Below, one piece after another: positions 33,869 to 41,228 of a stretch of DNA of 49,576 nt. Under the pieces are notes generated by a model that ran no database searches, was not told the DNA's origin, and worked only from the letters and a program-made list of their open reading frames with translations. The position numbers were made by a program, and so were the translations under genes. The DNA is from Deltaproteobacteria bacterium (GTDB lineage Bacteria > Bdellovibrionota > UBA1018 > UBA923). The number at the start of each line of letters is the position of its first letter. Positions within the stretch are counted from its first letter, which is position 1. Where the stretch lies: NCBI GenBank assembly GCA_016186905.1, contig JACPKS010000061.1:1-49576 (forward strand), in the 5' to 3' direction.

Positions 33869-34653
33869 TGTTCGAGCTCCTTGCGATGCTTCATCTCGGC
33901 GTCGAGAAAGTTTCTAACGACTTCGTGGTTACATTGGGTGAATTCCTTGGGTGTGCCCCAGAACACGATCTTTCCGCCGTGAAGAAAACCGATCTGATCG
34001 GCCGAATAAAGCGCTGAAAGGATATCGTGGCTGATGACGACCGACGTTAACCCGAATTTCGCGTTCGTCTCGAGGATGAGATCGTCGACCATGGCGCGCG
34101 TGACGGGGTCAAGGCCGGTGGTCGGCTCGTCGTAGAGAAGGATCTGCGGCTCAAGCACGATCGCGCGCGCAAGCCCCACGCGCTTTTTCATGCCGCCCGA
34201 AAGCTCACTGGGGTATTTATCGAGCGTATTTTCGGGATCGAGGCCAACAGCGCGCAGCTTGTCGACGACCTTCTTTTTGATCTCGTCGAGCGTGATGTCC
34301 TTGCGGTGCTCGACGAGCGGGAATGCGACGTTTTGAAAAACCGTGAAATCGTCGAAGAGCGCCGCATATTGGAAGAGCATGCCGAAGTGCTTGCGCATTT
34401 CGTTCAACTCGCGGGGTTTGTCGTACGGGATGGCGCGCCCGAAAATGAGGATATCGCCGCGGTCGGGCTTCAGCAGTCCCAGCGTGTGTTTGAGCAGAAC
34501 CGATTTTCCGACGCCGGACGGGCCGAGAATGAACGTGATCAGCCCTTTGGGGATCTTGACGTCGAGGCCGCTGTAGACGTGGTAGCGCCCCTCGCCGAAG
34601 CTTTTATGCAGATCGCGGATTTCGATCGCGAATTCTTGCTGAGTCTGCGCCAA
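33865..34653 (-). CDS. mlaF: Mla ABC transporter ATP-binding protein
   Basis: Cytoplasmic ATPase that powers phospholipid transport between membranes with MlaE and MlaD. The 262 residues have Walker A GPSGVGKS (44-51), the signature SELSGGMKKR, Walker B ILLYDEPTTGLDP and a switch His in VISHD. It is intact in every key motif and so contrasts with the degenerate ATPase pair at 39551-41191. It sits between mlaE (22-bp gap) and mlaD (4-bp overlap). Confidence 0.95.
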   Translation of the reverse strand: MAQTQQEFAIEIRDLHKSFGEGRYHVYSGLDVKIPKGLITFILGPSGVGKSVLLKHTLGLLKPDRGDILIFGRAIPYDKPRELNEMRKHFGMLFQYAALFDDFTVFQNVAFPLVEHRKDITLDEIKKKVVDKLRAVGLDPENTLDKYPSELSGGMKKRVGLARAIVLEPQILLYDEPTTGLDPVTRAMVDDLILETNAKFGLTSVVISHDILSALYSADQIGFLHGGKIVFWGTPKEFTQCNHEVVRNFLDAEMKHRKELEQ

Positions 34654-34675
34654 TCCCTTGGCCCCTTTCCGGATG

Positions 34676-35467
34676 TCAGATCTGAGTCGGGTACAGCAAC
34701 GCGCGGATCATCAAGGTGAGGAAGTAATCCGAGACCAGAATCAGAACCAGCGTAACCACCACTGCCTGGTTCGTGGAACGGCCGACGGCCTCTGCCCCGC
34801 CCTGCGTGTAGTATCCCTTATAGGTACCGATCGTCGCGAAAATTATCCCAAACGCCGCGCCTTTAATCAACCCTTGCGCGAGGTCGCGGACAAGAACGAA
34901 CTCCTGCAGATGAGACATGTAGATGACCGGGTCGATTTTGAGCTGGAGTATGCCGGTAAGATTGCTCCCGACGTTGCCTACGAAAATAAACAAAGCGGTG
35001 AGCAGCGGCATTGCGATGAAGCTCGCGAGCAGGCGCGGGACGACGAGGTAGTGGATCGAGTTGACGGCCATGACGTCCATCGCGTCGATTTGCTCGGTGA
35101 CCCGCATCGTGCCGAGCTGTGCCGCCATCGCGGCGCCGCAGCGGCCCGTCACGACGATCGCGGTGAAAACCGGACCCAGTTCGCGCACGAACGCGATCGC
35201 CGTCGTCGGACCCACCAGCCCGTCGGCGTTGATGATGCGAAATCCGAAGTACACCTGCACCGCGAAGACCATTCCAGTGAAGATCGAGGTCACGCAGATG
35301 ATGAAGAGCGACTTGTTGGCGACGAAGAGAAACTGCTCGAGAACGAGCTTGTACCGGAACGGCGGCCTGAACATCCAGTACATCGCGCTCTGAAAGAACT
35401 TCGAAATGCGGCCGGTTTCGGCGATGAACTCCATGAAGGCGTCACCGATCGAGGCCACCCAGCTCAT
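34676..35467 (-). CDS. mlaE: Mla ABC transporter permease
   Basis: Inner-membrane permease of the Mla lipid transporter. The 263 residues are hydrophobic with about five to six membrane helices and the family segments RYKLVLEQFLFVANKSLFII, ELGPVFTAIVVTGRCGAAMAAQLGTMRVTEQIDAM (broken in two parts) and a late GAAFGIIFATIGTYKGY. Its start overlaps the alr stop (35464-35467), so alr-mlaE-mlaF-mlaD-GYF read as one transcription unit. Confidence 0.94.
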   Translation of the reverse strand: MSWVASIGDAFMEFIAETGRISKFFQSAMYWMFRPPFRYKLVLEQFLFVANKSLFIICVTSIFTGMVFAVQVYFGFRIINADGLVGPTTAIAFVRELGPVFTAIVVTGRCGAAMAAQLGTMRVTEQIDAMDVMAVNSIHYLVVPRLLASFIAMPLLTALFIFVGNVGSNLTGILQLKIDPVIYMSHLQEFVLVRDLAQGLIKGAAFGIIFATIGTYKGYYTQGGAEAVGRSTNQAVVVTLVLILVSDYFLTLMIRALLYPTQI

Positions 35468-36624
35468 CGGTAAATTCTCGCCACGCGATCGGTCAGCGAC
35501 GTGAGGATTTCGTAGATGATGGTCCCCGCCTCAGAGGCCATGCGCTCTCCCTGACGTTGGTTCATGCCCAAAAGAGTAACCCATGATCCCGGCTTCAGGC
35601 CAGCCCCCAATGAAGTCATGTCCATACTCACCCGTCCGAGAACGGAAACAGCGCGAAGCGCTTTTCCACCCGTTGAGATAAGAATTTCACGGTTGGACAG
35701 CGCCCGGTGAAGCCCGTCACCGTAACCGGAGGCGACGACCGCCTCGCGCTCACCGGCGCGTGCCGAATAAGTTCCTCCGTATCCCACGCGATCTCCGCGC
35801 CGAAGACTTCGTGACTGGAGCACGCGCGCGCGAAGCTCAAGAACCGGTTGAAGGCCGAGCCTTGCGCCCGCGGCTCCCGCATAGCCATAGAGCCCGATAC
35901 CCGGGCGGATAAGATTGCAAAATGCGCCCGTACCGAAGAGATCAGACGAAACGCTCGTGGCCGAGTTCGCGCAATGAATATATGCGACAGCAAAACACGC
36001 GCGCGTCAGCGCGCGGAAGATCTCAATTTGACGGCTCGTTTGGGATGGGGACTCATCCGCACTCGCTAAATGCGTGCAAATTCCCTTTACATGCGAGCGA
36101 AAGCGAGCAGCGCCGCCACCGGCGGCGCCGAAGAGATTTAGAACAGAGGCGAAATCGGCAGGATCTATCCCCAAACGGTTCATCCCCGTATTAAACTTCA
36201 GATGAAACTGAAGACTTGGGTTGCGTGCGCAAGCTCGCAAACACCGCCTCAAATCCTCCGTCGTATAAATCACCGGCGTAAGCCCATGCCTCACGCAAAT
36301 CGCAGCCGTGTTTTCGCTAAACGGCCCCGCCCCCGAAAAAACCCAAACAGGTTTGCGAAGGCCCGCGGCGCGCAGCCGCGCGGCCTCGTCGAGCGACGCC
36401 ACGCCGAAGGCCGTGAGTTTGCTTTCGCGCGCAAGCGCGCGTGAGACCTCTATGAGCCCGTGCCCGTAAGCGTTGCCCTTCACCATCGCGACCGCGCCCG
36501 CGAAGCGGTCTGAAGCCCGCGCGGCGTTCGCGCAGATGCGCGCGAAGTTCGAATTCAGGCGGCTCAAGCGGATCGTAGCCTCCACGCGCGCTGGCAACAG
36601 CGCATAAACCCCTTCACGTCCCAT
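35464..36624 (-). CDS. alr: Alanine racemase
   Basis: PLP enzyme making D-alanine for peptidoglycan. The 386 residues carry the PLP lysine Lys49 in AMVKGNAYGHG, the substrate segment YIHCANSA, RPGIGLYGY, the catalytic Tyr region (RVGYGGTYSA) and GRVSMDMTSLG. The C-terminal beta-domain is complete. It heads the alr-mlaEFD transcription unit. The start at ATG 36624 has AGGAGC upstream, which is a fair ribosome site. It overlaps a 44-codon frame (36614-36748) of doubtful status. Confidence 0.95.
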   Translation of the reverse strand: MGREGVYALLPARVEATIRLSRLNSNFARICANAARASDRFAGAVAMVKGNAYGHGLIEVSRALARESKLTAFGVASLDEAARLRAAGLRKPVWVFSGAGPFSENTAAICVRHGLTPVIYTTEDLRRCLRACARNPSLQFHLKFNTGMNRLGIDPADFASVLNLFGAAGGGAARFRSHVKGICTHLASADESPSQTSRQIEIFRALTRACFAVAYIHCANSATSVSSDLFGTGAFCNLIRPGIGLYGYAGAAGARLGLQPVLELRARVLQSRSLRRGDRVGYGGTYSARAGEREAVVASGYGDGLHRALSNREILISTGGKALRAVSVLGRVSMDMTSLGAGLKPGSWVTLLGMNQRQGERMASEAGTIIYEILTSLTDRVARIYR

Positions 36625-36774
36625 CGGTTGCTCCTAACCGCGCGTGCGCGATCCGCTCAAGAAACACCAGAACGAGCGGCCACGTCGAAATCTTCAGGCC
36701 GTTGAAATTCCTGGGCAAACGCTGCTGCGCTCGATTCAACGCGGTCATTGTGCTAGAGAATACCCGCAAACTCT

Positions 36775-38487
36775 ATGCAGATGGAAACGGATTTTCTAGT
36801 TATAGGATCAGGCATCGCGGGCTTAAGCTTCGCGCTCAAGGCCGCCAAACTCGGTCGCGTGCTGATCGTCACCAAATCCTCTATCGACGAGGGGGCTACG
36901 CGCTACGCCCAGGGCGGAATCGCGTCGGTGTTTTCCGAAAAAGATTCGTTTGAGAGCCACATCCAAGACACATTGGATGCGGGCGACGGCTTGTGCAATC
37001 GCGAGATCGTAGGCCTGACGGTGCGCGAGGGCCCGGAACGCGTGCGCGAACTGATCGCGCTTGGCGTCCCTTTTTCGCGGCAAGCCAGCCCTCCGGCGGG
37101 AGGCTCAAGTGAACTGAATCCCGCGCGCGAAAACCGGATCGAGTACGACCTCACGCGCGAGGGCGGCCACCGCGAGCGCCGGATTCTGCATGCCGATGAC
37201 TTCACGGGCCAGGCGATCGAGGCCGCGCTCATTCACGCGGCGCGCGCCGAACCGAACATCCGCGTGCTCGAGCAACACGTCGGCATCGATCTCATCACCA
37301 GCGTGTCGCGCGCGCGCAAGCGCGGCGGATCGGCGCGGAACTCCGCCCCCAAACGGGTTCGCGGGCTGGGAGCGTACGTGCTGGATGCACGCGCGCAAGA
37401 GATCCACACGATCTCGGCCCCCTTCACGGTGCTCGCGACGGGCGGCGCCGGAAAAGTTTATCTCTACACGTCCAATCCCGACACGGCGACCGGCGACGGC
37501 ATCGCGATGGCCGCTCGCGCTGGCGCGCGCGTGGCGAACATGGAGTTCATGCAGTTCCATCCGACGTGTTTTTACGTGGAAGGCTCGGGCGCTGCGGCAC
37601 GGCTCGATCCGCGCGCGAAGTCCTTTCTCATCAGCGAGGCGTTGCGCGGCGAAGGCGGCGTGCTAGCCGATCGTTCGGGCCGGGCTTTTATGGCGGCGTA
37701 TCATCCGATGGGCAACCTCGCTCCTCGCGACATCGTCGCGCGCGCGATCGACTCGGAAATGAAGCGTACGGGCGCGGAATGTGTTTTTCTCGACATGACC
37801 GGCAAAGACTCCGCGTTTTTGCGCCGGCGCTTTCCGAATATTTACGAATATTGCTTGAAGTTCGGCGTGGATCTCACGCGCGACCCGATTCCGGTGGTAC
37901 CCGCCGCGCACTACACCTGCGGCGGCGTGTTCACCGGCGCGTTTGCCGAAAGCACGGTCGAAAATCTCTTCGCGATCGGCGAGACGGCGTGCACCGGCCT
38001 GCATGGCGCCAATCGCCTCGCGAGCAACTCGCTGCTGGAGGGCGTGGTCTTCGCGCACCGCGCGTTTGAGCGCATCGCAAAACGAATTGCGGAGGATCCC
38101 GAACTTTTGCGCGCCGAGAAGTCGCGCATGCCCGAGCCTCTGCCCGAGTGGGACTCCGGCATGGCCGTTCCGATGGAGGAACGCATCAACATCCATCACA
38201 CGTGGCGCGAGCTGCGCACGCTCATGTGGAACTACGTCGGCATCGTGCGCTCGGATCAGCGCCTGGCGCGCGCGCAGGCTAGGCTCGATCTCATCCGCCA
38301 TGAGGTGCAGGAGTATTATTGGCAGTACCTATTGACGGCCGATCTCGTAGAGCTTCGCAACCTCGTGACCGTGGCTGACCTCATCGTGCAATCGGCGATG
38401 GAGCGCAAAGAGAGCCGCGGGCTTCACTACAACCTCGATTATCCCCAGCGCGATGATGTGTTTTTTAAGAGGGATACGGTTCTTTAG
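36775..38487 (+). CDS. nadB: L-aspartate oxidase
   Basis: FAD enzyme oxidising L-aspartate to iminoaspartate, the first step of de novo NAD synthesis. The 570 residues have the N-terminal FAD motif FLVIGSGIAGLSFALKAA (6-23), GGIASVFSEKDSFESHIQDT (active-site cap), a second FAD segment (GGAGKVYLYTSNP) and the late motif YTCGGVFTGAFAEST plus ETACTGLHGANRLASNSLLE. The C-terminal helical domain is complete. ATG 36775 has no clear ribosome site; a TAGAGA-type -10 about 15 nt upstream would give a very short leader. Confidence 0.96.
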   Translation: MQMETDFLVIGSGIAGLSFALKAAKLGRVLIVTKSSIDEGATRYAQGGIASVFSEKDSFESHIQDTLDAGDGLCNREIVGLTVREGPERVRELIALGVPFSRQASPPAGGSSELNPARENRIEYDLTREGGHRERRILHADDFTGQAIEAALIHAARAEPNIRVLEQHVGIDLITSVSRARKRGGSARNSAPKRVRGLGAYVLDARAQEIHTISAPFTVLATGGAGKVYLYTSNPDTATGDGIAMAARAGARVANMEFMQFHPTCFYVEGSGAAARLDPRAKSFLISEALRGEGGVLADRSGRAFMAAYHPMGNLAPRDIVARAIDSEMKRTGAECVFLDMTGKDSAFLRRRFPNIYEYCLKFGVDLTRDPIPVVPAAHYTCGGVFTGAFAESTVENLFAIGETACTGLHGANRLASNSLLEGVVFAHRAFERIAKRIAEDPELLRAEKSRMPEPLPEWDSGMAVPMEERINIHHTWRELRTLMWNYVGIVRSDQRLARAQARLDLIRHEVQEYYWQYLLTADLVELRNLVTVADLIVQSAMERKESRGLHYNLDYPQRDDVFFKRDTVL

Positions 38488-38530
38488 GCTGAAGAGATTA
38501 CCCGAGACTTTTCAGCGCGCCCGCGCGCGT

Positions 38531-38887
38531 TTACACCTCCAGTAAAAGCGCGGAAATCTTCGCGAGAACCTCTTGCATCACCGCTTTCGGCACACGGGTT
38601 TCAAATTCCGCGCGGCGGACCCGCCAGTCGAGGTTTTTCAAGTGGTCGGCGAGAATGGCGCCTGAAACCGAAAGCCCTTTCGACAAGATCACCTCAAACG
38701 GATATCCCTTGATCCGCGACGTAATCGGGCAACAAACGGCTAGTCCGACTTTGTGATTATAGCCCCTGGGCGAAATGACCAGAGCCGGTCGGCGCCCACC
38801 CTGCTCCCTGCCGGTATTAGGAGTGAAATTCAGCCAGATAATGTCGCCTTTTTCGGGAACGTAGCGGCGCTTCGTCGACGCGCTCAC
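38531..38887 (-). CDS. mazF: MazF/PemK-type endoribonuclease toxin
   Basis: Toxin of a type II toxin-antitoxin pair that cuts mRNA at short sequences. The 118 residues have the MazF beta-barrel start (VPEKGDIIWLNFTPNTGREQGGRRPALVIS, split) with the catalytic Arg and the later PITSRIKGYPFEV. The Thr/Ser in CPITSR matches the family active site. Translation starts at GTG 38887, overlapping the mazE stop (GTGA). The gene appears complete and functional. Confidence 0.94.
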   Translation of the reverse strand: MSASTKRRYVPEKGDIIWLNFTPNTGREQGGRRPALVISPRGYNHKVGLAVCCPITSRIKGYPFEVILSKGLSVSGAILADHLKNLDWRVRRAEFETRVPKAVMQEVLAKISALLLEV

Positions 38888-39123
38888 CAGTCTTCACCGC
38901 CCTGTGGATCGCCAGTACCGGTCTCCTCGTGCACGTTTTCCGCTGTTATTTTTTCCAGTAGCGCTTTGAGTTTCGGCCGGTTTTGAACCGGCACGATGAC
39001 AATGTTTTCGTCCTTGAGTTGAAGATCGATCTCGGATCCATCGACCACCTGCGCTTCCGCCGCAAGAAGCTTTGGAATACGTAACGCCAAACTATTGCCC
39101 CATTTTTGGATCTTGCCCTTCAT
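38884..39123 (-). CDS. mazE: MazE-type AbrB-fold antitoxin
   Basis: Antitoxin that binds and neutralises MazF and represses its own promoter. The 79 residues are typical: an AbrB/SpoVT swapped-hairpin N-terminus (KIQKWGNSLALRIPKLLAAE), then a middle segment DLQLKDENIVIVPV, and an acidic disordered tail (EETGTGDPQGGED). ATG 39123 follows GGAGG by 9 nt. A dyad 18-36 bp upstream is a likely operator. The mazEF pair sits between nadB and the degenerate ATPase genes. Confidence 0.94.
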   Translation of the reverse strand: MKGKIQKWGNSLALRIPKLLAAEAQVVDGSEIDLQLKDENIVIVPVQNRPKLKALLEKITAENVHEETGTGDPQGGEDW

Positions 39124-39140
39124 TTTGACACGCCTCCGAT

Positions 39141-39159
39141 GTATCTACAATGAAGATAC
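39141..39159 (-). promoter_or_regulatory. Dyad upstream of mazE (candidate operator)
   Basis: GTATCT (39141-39146) and AGATAC (39154-39159) are a perfect inverted repeat with a 7-bp spacer, 17 bp before the mazE ATG. MazE/AbrB-type antitoxins bind such dyads to autorepress. The dyad overlaps where a -10 element would lie. Confidence 0.55.
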
Positions 39160-39397
39160 CACGCCGATGGTCGCAAAACAATCAGTTATCGGCAAATCAG
39201 CGAAATGGTATCAAGATCCAGGTTTTAGAAGTCCCCTGAAAACCTTACGACAATTCGCGGCTGTTGTGCTTCATTTGGTCGCATGTCGCGAAAAGCCGCC
39301 GTAGTCATCAGTCTCAGCCTTGCCGGCATCGACGCGCATCGGCTTACGTTGAAGCTAGGCTTTTCGTTGAACGAGCTATTGGGAAATTAGCTCAGCA

Positions 39398-39437
39398 TGA
39401 CACCGCTCGCCTGAAGTCACACTGACTCCGGTGTCAC
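39398..39437 (+). promoter_or_regulatory. Candidate enhancer-type dyad upstream of pseudo-ATPase gene 1
   Basis: TGACACCG (39398-39405) and CGGTGTCA (39429-39436) form an 8-bp inverted repeat. The second arm reads GTGACACCGGAG on the minus strand (39426-39437). The near-identical GTGGCACCGGAG occurs at 40343-40354 upstream of the paralog. Both lie 80-86 bp before a sigma-54-like -24 box, a usual distance for an enhancer-binding protein. Confidence 0.5.
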
Positions 39438-39522
39438 GCGATTGACGCGGATTTCCATGAATACCCGCATGAAATCCCGCGGTACTACGGGTAGTTGTGC
39501 GCGAAATCTCAACTACTGCATC

Positions 39523-39537
39523 TGGTATGGCGCTTGC
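39523..39537 (+). promoter_or_regulatory. Sigma-54-like -24/-12 element, pseudo-ATPase gene 1
   Basis: TGG (39523-39525), 8 bp, then TTGC (39534-39537): the GG-N10-GC spacing of sigma-54 promoters. The -24 half reads TGGTAT, a weaker match than the paralog's. The predicted start (about 39549) is 2 nt before the ATG at 39551, so the message would be leaderless. Confidence 0.5.
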
Positions 39538-39550
39538 CTTACCAGAAGGC

Positions 39551-40288
39551 ATGAATACACAAACCTGCTTCAGATCAATCCTCAAACCAAAGGAAGATGT
39601 AAGCAGTAAAATTCCGGTCGTCACCGGCGCCGAAATTCTCGCGAGAAAGGACGAGGCAAGCGAGCCGATTCATATCGAAAGCGGCGCGCGGATGGCGATC
39701 GTCGGAGACGCGAGCCGAAAGAGCGCGTTTTGCGAATGGCTCGCGGGTTACACTCAACCACCCGGCGGTCGCATCGAGTTCTGGCTGGGCGCGGCGGCAC
39801 TCGGCTCAGCGCCGCTGCGCAAGCGCCACTCGGCGATTCTGGGCCGCGCTCCCGCGACGTACGGCGAGACGATCCAGGACGCGGTTCTCTTTCGAGCGTC
39901 CAACGTGGCCAAGAAAGCGCTCTACGGATTCATCGAACGCTTCTACAGCCCGTCGCTCAAGGCGCGGATGAGTCCGCGCAATCCCCTGCTCGACCGCGAG
40001 GGGCGGCACGTGCCGCTGCGAAGTCTCACCGCGCGCGAGCAGCTCGAGGTGGCGCAGATCAACGTGATGCTGCAGCGCACGGCCCTCGTAGTCTTCGATC
40101 TTTCGAGCGCGTTTTTTCGGAAAGCGCTCGCCGAAGGCTTTCGCCCCGCGCGCGTGCTGCTTGAGAGCGGAAAGACGATCCTCGCGATCCTGCCTTCGCC
40201 ATGCGAGCTCGTGGGAAACGACGCGGACATGGTTGAATGGGCCGCCGAAACCATGGCATTCGCGTTTACCGGGATGATCAAGGTGTAA
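39551..40288 (+). CDS. Degenerate ABC-ATPase-like protein, paralog 1
   Basis: A 245-residue protein. It follows the layout of an ABC exporter nucleotide-binding domain: a Walker A region GDASRKS (52-58, the normal G before K replaced by R and one residue short), a Q-loop-like segment AILGRAPATYGETIQDAVLF (95-114), a signature-like LTAREQLEVAQINVML (159-174, for LSGGQ...ARAL), then a Walker B-like strand ALVVFDLSS (178-186) without the catalytic Glu, and KTILAIL for the last strand. ATP hydrolysis is unlikely. The partner at 40463 is about half identical. No membrane segments are seen. Function unknown. Confidence 0.75.
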   Translation: MNTQTCFRSILKPKEDVSSKIPVVTGAEILARKDEASEPIHIESGARMAIVGDASRKSAFCEWLAGYTQPPGGRIEFWLGAAALGSAPLRKRHSAILGRAPATYGETIQDAVLFRASNVAKKALYGFIERFYSPSLKARMSPRNPLLDREGRHVPLRSLTAREQLEVAQINVMLQRTALVVFDLSSAFFRKALAEGFRPARVLLESGKTILAILPSPCELVGNDADMVEWAAETMAFAFTGMIKV

Positions 40289-40303
40289 TCAGGCGTCGAG
40301 GCC

Positions 40304-40354
40304 CCACCCTGACACCGGTTTTCAAGGGTCAGGGTGGCTCCAGTGGCACCGGAG
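40304..40354 (+). promoter_or_regulatory. Hairpin and shared motif upstream of pseudo-ATPase gene 2
   Basis: CCACCCTGAC (40304-40313) pairs with GTCAGGGTGG (40328-40337) around 14 nt, directly after gene 1. It could end the gene 1 transcript, although no U-run follows. TGACACCGG lies at 40310-40318. GTGGCACCGGAG (40343-40354) is 11/12 identical to the motif upstream of gene 1 and lies 80 bp before the -24 box of gene 2. Confidence 0.5.
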
Positions 40355-40433
40355 ATCACGCCTTCTGAAAAGTCGGAGTATGGTATTAGCTGTTATTACG
40401 ATGGGTTATGAGCTTAACCGGACATCGGCAAAC

Positions 40434-40449
40434 TGGTACGCGCCTTGCT
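40434..40449 (+). promoter_or_regulatory. Sigma-54 -24/-12 element, pseudo-ATPase gene 2
   Basis: TGGTACGCGCCTTGCT fits the TGGYRYR-N4-TTGCW consensus at every fixed position. The predicted start (about 40460) is 3 nt before the ATG at 40463, again leaderless. It is almost the same as the element at 49436-49450. Confidence 0.7.
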
Positions 40450-40462
40450 CAAGTATACCCCC

Positions 40463-41191
40463 ATGAATGCGCTGAACTGGCTTAAGCCATCCGCAAACGA
40501 GAATAAGGCAAACGAAAACGAGAGTACCTCGTCTTTTTTGATTACGGGTGGAGCTGAAATCTGGGCGCGCACGAGTTTTGCCGCCGCGCCGATTCACATT
40601 GAAAGCGGTTCATGCCTCGCGATTACGGGCGAAGACGCGTTCCGTAAGAATTTTCTCTGCGATTGGCTTTTGGGATTCAAGGATCTCGAAGGTGCCAGCA
40701 TCGAGTTCAGGCTGGGCAGCGAGGCGTTTGAAGCGCCGGAGCGGCGCAAACAGTATTCAGCGATTCTCGGGCGCTCGCCGTTGATGTACGGCGAAACGAT
40801 CCAGGAGGCGATCCTCTACCGAACCCAGGCCGTTCGGAAAGACGCTCTCTACTATTTTATGGAGAGACTTTACGGTCTCTCCCTCAAAGCCCGCACCAAT
40901 CCCCAAAATCCTCTTCTCGACAAAAACAACAAACCCATCCCAACCCAAATCTTAAGCGCGAGAGAGCATCTGGAGATCGCCCAGATCAACGTGATGCTGC
41001 AGAAAACCGCGCTCGTCGTCTTGGATTTCTCGAGCCCGTTCATGCGCAAAGCGTTCGCCGAGGGATTTCGTCCCGCGCGCGAGCTTTTTGAGAGCGGCAA
41101 GACGATCCTCGTAATTTTACCTGAAACCGAAACAATCCAGTGGGCCGAAGACGTGATGGGGCTCCGGTTTACCGGGACTCTGAAAGTATGA
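40463..41191 (+). CDS. Degenerate ABC-ATPase-like protein, paralog 2
   Basis: A 242-residue paralog of the preceding protein, with the same motif order: GEDAFRKN (56-63; G-x4-R-K-N, so GK[ST] has become RKN), AILGRSPLMYGETIQEAILY (100-119), LSAREHLEIAQINVML (164-179), ALVVLDFSS (183-191; DE replaced by DF), then GKTILVIL. The strongest identity between the two proteins is in the Q-loop-like, signature-like and GFRPAR segments. Residues 1-25 are polar and variable (NENKANENES). It has its own sigma-54-type promoter and follows gene 1 after 174 bp. Function unknown; perhaps a regulatory or scaffolding pair. Confidence 0.75.
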   Translation: MNALNWLKPSANENKANENESTSSFLITGGAEIWARTSFAAAPIHIESGSCLAITGEDAFRKNFLCDWLLGFKDLEGASIEFRLGSEAFEAPERRKQYSAILGRSPLMYGETIQEAILYRTQAVRKDALYYFMERLYGLSLKARTNPQNPLLDKNNKPIPTQILSAREHLEIAQINVMLQKTALVVLDFSSPFMRKAFAEGFRPARELFESGKTILVILPETETIQWAEDVMGLRFTGTLKV

Positions 41192-41195
41192 TGGC

Positions 41196-41221
41196 GTCGC
41201 TGGAGCGGTAGCTCCAGCGAC
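41196..41221. terminator. Perfect 11-bp hairpin after pseudo-ATPase gene 2
   Basis: GTCGCTGGAGC (41196-41206) and GCTCCAGCGAC (41211-41221) pair with a 4-nt loop. The structure lies between the stop of gene 2 and the stop of the convergent YiiX-like gene at 41229, so it could serve both strands. Neither side has a clear U-run. Confidence 0.6.
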
Positions 41222-41228
41222 AGCCTAA

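Larger units (their letters stand above)
39124..39550. other. 427-bp intergenic region between mazEF and the paralog pair
   Basis: It holds the mazE operator (39141-39159), the dyad at 39398-39437 and the sigma-54-like element at 39523-39537. From 39160 to 39397 I see no gene and no repeat that I can support. The size fits a regulated promoter with remote upstream sites. Confidence 0.6.

Noticed and set aside
36614..36748. 44-codon minus-strand frame overlapping the alr start
   Set aside because: A start and a plausible hydrophobic segment exist, but there is no ribosome site and no recognisable peptide. Kept only as a possible leader frame.
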